From: a bacterium
GTDB lineage: Bacteria; Patescibacteriota; Minisyncoccia; Minisyncoccales; GCA-002788555
Assembly: GCA_021158595.1 (NCBI GenBank)
Contig: JAGGUF010000065.1
Span: 1 to 9,233 of the forward strand
Direction of reading: 5' to 3'
Length of the DNA stretch: 9,233 nt
The translations under genes were made by a program, and so were the position numbers. Below the pieces are notes generated by a model. It did no database searches, was not told the DNA's origin, and saw only the letters and a program-made list of their open reading frames with translations. Below, piece after piece: positions 6,522 to 9,233 of the stretch (the stretch's first letter is position 1; each line of letters opens with the position of its first letter).

Positions 6522-7433
6522 TCATTCCCCTACCTCAATTTGACTGGGATCCTTTAAAATGATTTCTGGCTTACCCTTATATTCTTTTATCTCTCCAACG
6601 ATCCGGACAGTTTTGTTAAGATAATAATCTTCAGGATTTTGGACAAATTTGTAAAGATCAGAACTAAAGATCACTCCGGTAAAGCATTGGTTAGGATAAG
6701 GTTTTTCAAAATTTAAAAAAATAGTATTGCTTTTTAAATGGCGATAGGTATCAGCAATCTTTCCTTCAATTATAACTTTTTTACCTAAATATTTGCCAGC
6801 CAAGCAAGCACCAACAACTTCAAGCCTCAATTTTTGAGGAGTCAATTTCTTCCATTGAGGTTCATTTTTATCCTCTGAAGTTTTAGCAAAGGGAGACCAT
6901 TTACAACCAATTTCATTTTTCTTTGCTTCTTTTTCTGCTTTTTCAATCGCTTCTTTATATTTCAAATCCTCGGGAGAAAATCGAGCAATCACTAATCCTT
7001 CCTTTACAAGTTCTAAAGAAACATTTTTATCATCCACAAAAACATATCTTAAATATCGACAATACTGATCCAAATCTTCTTCTCCTTTCTCTAATCTCAC
7101 TTCTTTGTTTAAAACAAGTTCTTCTAATCTCCTTTTCGCTGCCTCATAGCAGGGATAGCCTCTCTCATCAGCATCAATTCCCAAAATTCGCACCGAATAA
7201 CCGCCCTCAATTAAAAAGGTATCTCCATCAATCACTTTGGTGACTAATTTTTTTGCGCCATCGGGTAGGGAGGGAATACTTTGGCAAGAAGAAATTAAAC
7301 TTCCTTCTTTTACTAAAGCCCTCTCTCTAACCAAAGATCTCTCTTTTCCTGAAAAATAAATTACTCCCCCAACAATTAATCCTCCAATTAAAATTGCCAA
7401 AACTATCTTATTCTCTTGAAGAAATTTTTTCAT
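6522..7433 (-). CDS. Membrane-anchored staphylococcal nuclease-like protein with C-terminal OB-like domain
   Basis: A 303-residue protein. Residues 10-28 form an uncleaved-looking membrane anchor after a Lys-rich start. The thermonuclease (SNase) domain covers about 62-178: VIDGDTF (67-73; metal-binding Asp69 and Asp71), VRILGIDADE (81-90; Arg82, Asp87, Glu90) and CRYLRYVF (125-132; Arg126). These match Arg35, Asp40, Glu43 and Arg87 of staphylococcal nuclease, so an active calcium-dependent DNA/RNA nuclease is expected. A second domain at about 200-300 (GKKVIIEGKIADTYR, KTVRIVGEIKEYKGKPEIIL) looks like an OB-fold (inference). Six cysteines (50, 95, 125, 177, 210, 250) would suit disulfides outside the cell. 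Likely role: degradation of external DNA for nucleotides. No Shine-Dalgarno is seen; an oligo-A stretch precedes the ATG. Confidence 0.9.
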   Translation of the reverse strand: MKKFLQENKIVLAILIGGLIVGGVIYFSGKERSLVRERALVKEGSLISSCQSIPSLPDGAKKLVTKVIDGDTFLIEGGYSVRILGIDADERGYPCYEAAKRRLEELVLNKEVRLEKGEEDLDQYCRYLRYVFVDDKNVSLELVKEGLVIARFSPEDLKYKEAIEKAEKEAKKNEIGCKWSPFAKTSEDKNEPQWKKLTPQKLRLEVVGACLAGKYLGKKVIIEGKIADTYRHLKSNTIFLNFEKPYPNQCFTGVIFSSDLYKFVQNPEDYYLNKTVRIVGEIKEYKGKPEIILKDPSQIEVGE

Positions 7434-7453
7434 TTTTTTTAATTGTAATTGCT

Positions 7454-7629
7454 AACCAATTTGGTAACGATTTGATTGTTATTATCTTCCTCCCCCTCCT
7501 TAGTCCTCTCCCTCCCTCCGGGAGGGGGAGGATTTGGAAAGGAGTCCCTCTCTATCCTCTCCCTCCCATTGAGAGGGGGAGGATAAAGGTGGGGGAGGGT
7601 CTATTTTTCATTTCGTTACCGAATTGATT
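7454..7629. repeat. GC-rich MITE-like element with nested inverted repeats
   Basis: This fills most of the 325-bp gene-free gap 7434-7758. Outer arms 7454-7475 and 7608-7629 are inverted, with GGTAACGA/TCGTTACC exact and most flanking bases paired. Inside, CCTCCCCC at 7489-7496 pairs with GGGGGAGG at 7591-7598 and the pairing continues to 7506/7581 with three mismatches. Two similar hairpins follow: 7504-7532 (13-bp stem, one G-T pair, loop TCC) and 7555-7583 (13-bp stem, one mismatch, one G-T pair, loop ATT). The C/G-rich sequence contrasts sharply with the AT-rich surroundings. No protein is credible here. A non-autonomous mobile repeat fits best; a structured RNA or strong terminator for the ArsR gene is possible. 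Confidence 0.6.
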
Positions 7630-7640
7630 GGATAGTACAT

Positions 7641-7662
7641 CTTAATTAAATTTTTGATTAAG
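7641..7662. repeat. AT-rich hairpin CTTAATTAA/TTGATTAAG
   Basis: 9-bp arms with one mismatch and a 4-base loop (ATTT), followed on the plus strand by ATTTTTC. It resembles the hairpin at 8130-8153. It would look like a plus-strand terminator, but no plus-strand gene precedes it. Confidence 0.35.
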
Positions 7663-7724
7663 ATTTTTCTAACAAAAATTTTAAAATTCTTAAGACAAAC
7701 CAATCCTAAAACCTATTTAAAAAT

Positions 7725-7758
7725 AATATTCTCACATTCTTAAGAATGTGAGAATATT
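7725..7758. repeat. Palindrome copy C, abutting the ArsR stop codon
   Basis: Perfect 34-bp palindrome: left arm AATATTCTCACATTCTT, right arm its exact complement, centre between 7741 and 7742. Base-for-base identical to copy E. It directly touches the ArsR-type stop codon (7759-7761). On the minus strand it is followed by ATTTTTAAATAGG, so here it could act as a terminator hairpin. Confidence 0.85.
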
Positions 7759-8046
7759 CTATCTTTCATCAAAAGAACTCATAAACCTCAAAAACTTCTT
7801 TCCATACGGAGAGAGGTAATGCTCTACTCGCCTTCCTCTATATTTTTTATTTACCAGCCCCGCTTGAACCAATCTTCTAATATGTTCAGATATTGTTTTA
7901 AAATTGGCATTAAGTTCTTGACAAACCCCATCCACTGTTATTCCTTCTATTTTTGATATCAATCTTAAAATCTCAATTCGGCGATGATTGGCAACACCTT
8001 TGAAATATCTTTCCAATTGTTTGGCTGTCTTCCTCTTGTTTTTCAT
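7759..8046 (-). CDS. ArsR-type winged-helix transcriptional regulator
   Basis: 95 residues from the ATG at 8046. The ArsR/SmtB-like fold is clear: RYFKGVANHRRIEILRLISK (13-32), then the helix-turn-helix ITVDGVCQELNANFKTIS (37-53) with recognition helix NFKTISEHIRRLVQAGLV (48-65, in family form) and a basic wing KKYRGRRVEHYLSP (67-80). The ELCVCDL metal-binding motif of classic ArsR proteins is absent; only one cysteine (Cys42) remains, so metal sensing is unlikely and the signal is unknown. An in-frame GTG at 8064 would add six residues but directly abuts palindrome D, so the ATG is preferred. The gene stands alone between palindromes D and C, which makes autoregulation plausible. No Shine-Dalgarno sequence. 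Confidence 0.88.
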   Translation of the reverse strand: MKNKRKTAKQLERYFKGVANHRRIEILRLISKIEGITVDGVCQELNANFKTISEHIRRLVQAGLVNKKYRGRRVEHYLSPYGKKFLRFMSSFDER

Positions 8047-8064
8047 ATTATTTGATAATATCAC

Positions 8065-8098
8065 AATACTCTAACATTCTCAAGAATATAAGAATATT
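8065..8098. repeat. Palindrome copy D, upstream of the ArsR gene
   Basis: A degenerate member: 34 bp, left arm AATACTCTAACATTCTC, four mismatches (central C/A, 8075/8088, 8073/8090, 8069/8094). Outer AATA/TATT and inner TTCT/AGAA blocks are kept. It ends 18 bp before the ArsR ATG, the usual position of an autoregulatory operator, and lies 104 bp after the AlkD stop. Confidence 0.65.
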
Positions 8099-8129
8099 TC
8101 CATTTCCTTTGATTTTTCAACTTCTATAA

Positions 8130-8153
8130 CTTAATCATTCCAAACTGATTAAG
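8130..8153. repeat. AT-rich hairpin CTTAATCA/TGATTAAG
   Basis: Perfect 8-bp arms with an 8-base loop, followed on the plus strand by CGTTTATTTTTCTTTT. It has the form of a plus-strand terminator although no plus-strand gene precedes it; it lies in the AlkD-ArsR spacer 49 bp beyond the AlkD stop. A second, weaker hairpin GAGAAAA/TTTTCTC (8184-8204) overlaps the AlkD stop codon. Confidence 0.35.
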
Positions 8154-8202
8154 CGTTTATTTTTCTTTTAAAATCTTTGTCCTGAGAAAAAATAATCTTT
8201 TC

Positions 8203-8760
8203 TCATTTATTCAACTCACTCCTCAACCAATCTATTGCTTTCCTAACATAATATTCCTTATCCTCTTTAATTTCTTTTAATAATTTTCTAATTTTTGTCC
8301 TACTAAAGCCGCTTCTATTCAATTCTATCAGTAAAACAATAGCAAATCTTCTCTGCCAAAAATTTTTTGATTTAATCAACCTTTCTGAAAGCTTAAAAAT
8401 TTCTTCTCCTTTTATTTTCACAATCCCTCTAATACCCTGAGTAGCCAATGTATCACAAATAGCCCAATTTGAAATACTACTGCTCCATCTTTTTACTAAT
8501 TGCAAACTTTTCTCCGGTTCTTTTCTGCCAAATTTTCCTAAAATTTTCGCAGCCAAAATTCTCTCTTCCAAATAACCGCTTTTCCACAATCTTTCAATTA
8601 ATTCAAAATTTGGCTTTTTAATTTTTTTAACAATTTCATTCAATAATAAATTTTTCACTCCGTAAACTTTTCTCGCCGAAGGCACAAATTTTTTAACACT
8701 TTGTTCTGCTTTTTTATCTGCCTTTCTTCTTAAAATTTTTTGAATCTCTCTTAATTTCAT
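8203..8760 (-). CDS. AlkD-like DNA alkylation repair protein (HEAT-like repeats)
   Basis: A 185-residue, all-helical protein of the DNA alkylation repair (AlkC/AlkD) family: KVYGVKNLLL (31-40), LWKSGYLEERILAAKILGKF (58-77), NWAICDTLAT (98-107), FWQRRFAIVLL (134-144), YYVRKAIDWLRSEL (170-183). Trp99, Asp103, Arg138 and Trp178 fall at nearly the same spacing as Trp109, Asp113, Arg148 and Trp187 of Bacillus cereus AlkD, so the base-excision site appears intact. AlkD glycosylases remove N3- and N7-alkylpurines without base flipping. The protein is about 50 residues shorter than B. cereus AlkD (237), with the known catalytic positions kept. The ATG is preceded by an oligo-A tract; an in-frame TGA lies just upstream, fixing the start. 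Palindrome E lies 46 bp upstream. Confidence 0.85.
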   Translation of the reverse strand: MKLREIQKILRRKADKKAEQSVKKFVPSARKVYGVKNLLLNEIVKKIKKPNFELIERLWKSGYLEERILAAKILGKFGRKEPEKSLQLVKRWSSSISNWAICDTLATQGIRGIVKIKGEEIFKLSERLIKSKNFWQRRFAIVLLIELNRSGFSRTKIRKLLKEIKEDKEYYVRKAIDWLRSELNK

Positions 8761-8806
8761 TTTTTTCTTTTTTAATCAATTTCTCACCTTTACTTAATTT
8801 AAATTT

Positions 8807-8840
8807 AATATTCTCACATTCTTAAGAATGTGAGAATATT
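8807..8840. repeat. Palindrome copy E, upstream of the AlkD-like gene
   Basis: Perfect 34-bp palindrome identical to copy C, arm AATATTCTCACATTCTT, centre between 8823 and 8824. It sits 46 bp before the AlkD ATG and 246 bp after the stop of the partial gene at the window end. Confidence 0.85.
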
Positions 8841-9060
8841 TTTGTCTATTCTCTCTTACCCCTACAAACCCAAGTTCTTCTAATCAACAAAATTGTTTTT
8901 TAATTATTTTAATTTAATTCTTTGAGAAATGGTTAAAAAATGTGCATACTCCTTTATAAATTATGAAAAACCTGTCTAATCTGCCACTAAATTTATAAAT
9001 AATCAGTAGTATTCTTAACTAAACAAGCCGCATTCTTATTTTAAAACTTTTAAGTTTCTT

Positions 9061-9081
9061 TTAATAAAGAATTTTTATTAA
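9061..9081 (-). terminator. AT-only hairpin after the partial gene at the window end
   Basis: TTAATAAA (9061-9068) and TTTATTAA (9074-9081) form a perfect 8-bp stem with a 5-base loop, starting 5 bp after the stop codon of the minus-strand partial gene. No G or C is in the stem and no T run follows on the minus strand, so termination is doubtful. Confidence 0.3.
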
Positions 9082-9086
9082 GTCGA

Positions 9087-9233
9087 TTACTCAAAATTTG
9101 CAAAATCATTTCCCCAGGAACAAAATTTACATTGGCTGTGAGAAGCAGGTTTAGGACCGCGAACGCACCTTACTGCCCTTTGGAAAATATCATAGCCTCG
9201 TTTTGGATTTGTTTCTATTTTGTATGCCTCAAC
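9087..9233 (-). CDS. C-terminal 48 residues of an unidentified protein with CxxCW motif
   Basis: An open minus-strand frame runs from the window edge to TAA at 9087-9089; the rest lies outside the window. The visible tail contains IFQRAVRCVRGPKPASHS, then CKFCSW (35-40) and ends ANFE. A C-terminal CxxC followed by an aromatic residue, after a run ending in P-x-S, resembles the tail of PD-(D/E)XK nucleases of the Cas4/RecB type in CPR genomes, where cysteines can hold a cluster or zinc. The catalytic part is not visible, so this is only a suggestion. Codon usage and AT-rich composition match the neighbouring genes. That the frame codes is supported by its length in AT-rich DNA and the coherent tail. 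Confidence 0.6.
   Translation of the reverse strand, partial: VEAYKIETNPKRGYDIFQRAVRCVRGPKPASHSQCKFCSWGNDFANFE

Larger units (their letters stand above)
8761..9086. other. 326-bp intergenic region
   Basis: Very AT-rich, with palindrome E (8807-8840) and the hairpin at 9061-9081. No tRNA-like fold and no coding frame beyond a few codons is visible on either strand. It should contain the promoter of the AlkD-like gene; AT-rich hexamers such as TATTAA occur downstream of palindrome E on the minus strand, but none has a convincing -35 partner. Confidence 0.5.

Noticed and set aside
6460..6542. 27-codon plus-strand frame after AAGGGGGTG
   Set aside because: TTG start, no recognisable protein, and its end overlaps the minus-strand nuclease gene; probably chance.
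7394..7627. 77-codon plus-strand frame with Pro/Leu/Gly-rich repeats
   Set aside because: It is a translation of the GC-rich inverted-repeat element and part of the nuclease gene's antisense strand, with no protein-like character.
7684..7696. Possible sixth palindrome copy around ATTCTTAAGAC
   Set aside because: Only the 8-base core TCTTAAGA is symmetric; the arms do not match the family.
8807..8840. CRISPR array made from the repeated 34-mers
   Set aside because: Copies are separated by about 0.3-3.6 kb including whole genes, with no regular spacers and no cas genes in the window.
8945..8955. AAAGGAG followed by ATG on the minus strand
   Set aside because: Spacing is only 2 bases and the frame stops after four codons, so no gene is supported.

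Overview
The window is AT-rich DNA with compact genes, mostly short spacers and standard stop codons. UGA terminates at least four genes, so UGA is not reassigned to glycine as in Gracilibacteria/SR1. The gene set (a YvcK/CofD-like protein, DUF2207 and DUF429 proteins, a 70-residue PUR/DUF3276 protein, a cage-less MscS, a membrane-anchored nuclease) and the near absence of Shine-Dalgarno sequences suggest a bacterium of the Candidate Phyla Radiation, probably Parcubacteria-like. That placement is an inference from family content; no rRNA or marker gene is present.

Layout. Bases 1-962 (+) hold the 3' part of a yvcK-like gene. Everything else is on the minus strand. Read in the direction of transcription (right to left) there is: the C-terminal tail of an unidentified protein with a CxxCW motif (9087-9233); an AlkD-like DNA alkylation repair gene (8203-8760); a small ArsR-type regulator (7759-8046); a six-gene stretch of SNase-like nuclease with a C-terminal domain, PUR-domain protein, Nudix, NUDT15-like Nudix, HIT protein and short MscS channel (7433 to 4145); a DUF2207 membrane protein (2265-4055); and yjbQ followed by a DUF429 gene (2018 to 939). 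The DUF429 gene overlaps yvcK tail-to-tail.

The main discovery candidate is a family of five AT-rich palindromes of about 28-34 bp, all centred on TTCTTAAGAA or TTCTCAAGAA, at 2149-2182, 4069-4102, 7725-7758, 8065-8098 and 8807-8840. There is exactly one in each of the five boundaries between the minus-strand transcription units listed above and none inside a unit. Two are identical, perfect 34-bp palindromes. Others differ by paired changes in both arms that keep the symmetry. The ArsR-type gene lies directly between two of them, so they could be its operators. Because they appear once per boundary and co-vary, they could equally be hairpin punctuation (terminator or processing sites) or a dispersed REP-like repeat.

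Other non-genic structure includes a GC-rich element with nested inverted repeats and two strong hairpins (about 7454-7629, MITE-like), a long two-part hairpin across the yvcK/DUF429 overlap that could terminate both genes, and a 14-bp tandem duplication that copies the start codon of the PUR gene.

Functionally the central cluster combines a nucleic-acid-binding PUR protein, two nucleotide hydrolases and a HIT nucleotide hydrolase/transferase next to a surface-anchored nuclease. This fits nucleotide scavenging and clean-up in a cell with limited biosynthesis (inference). The AlkD-like gene adds base repair.
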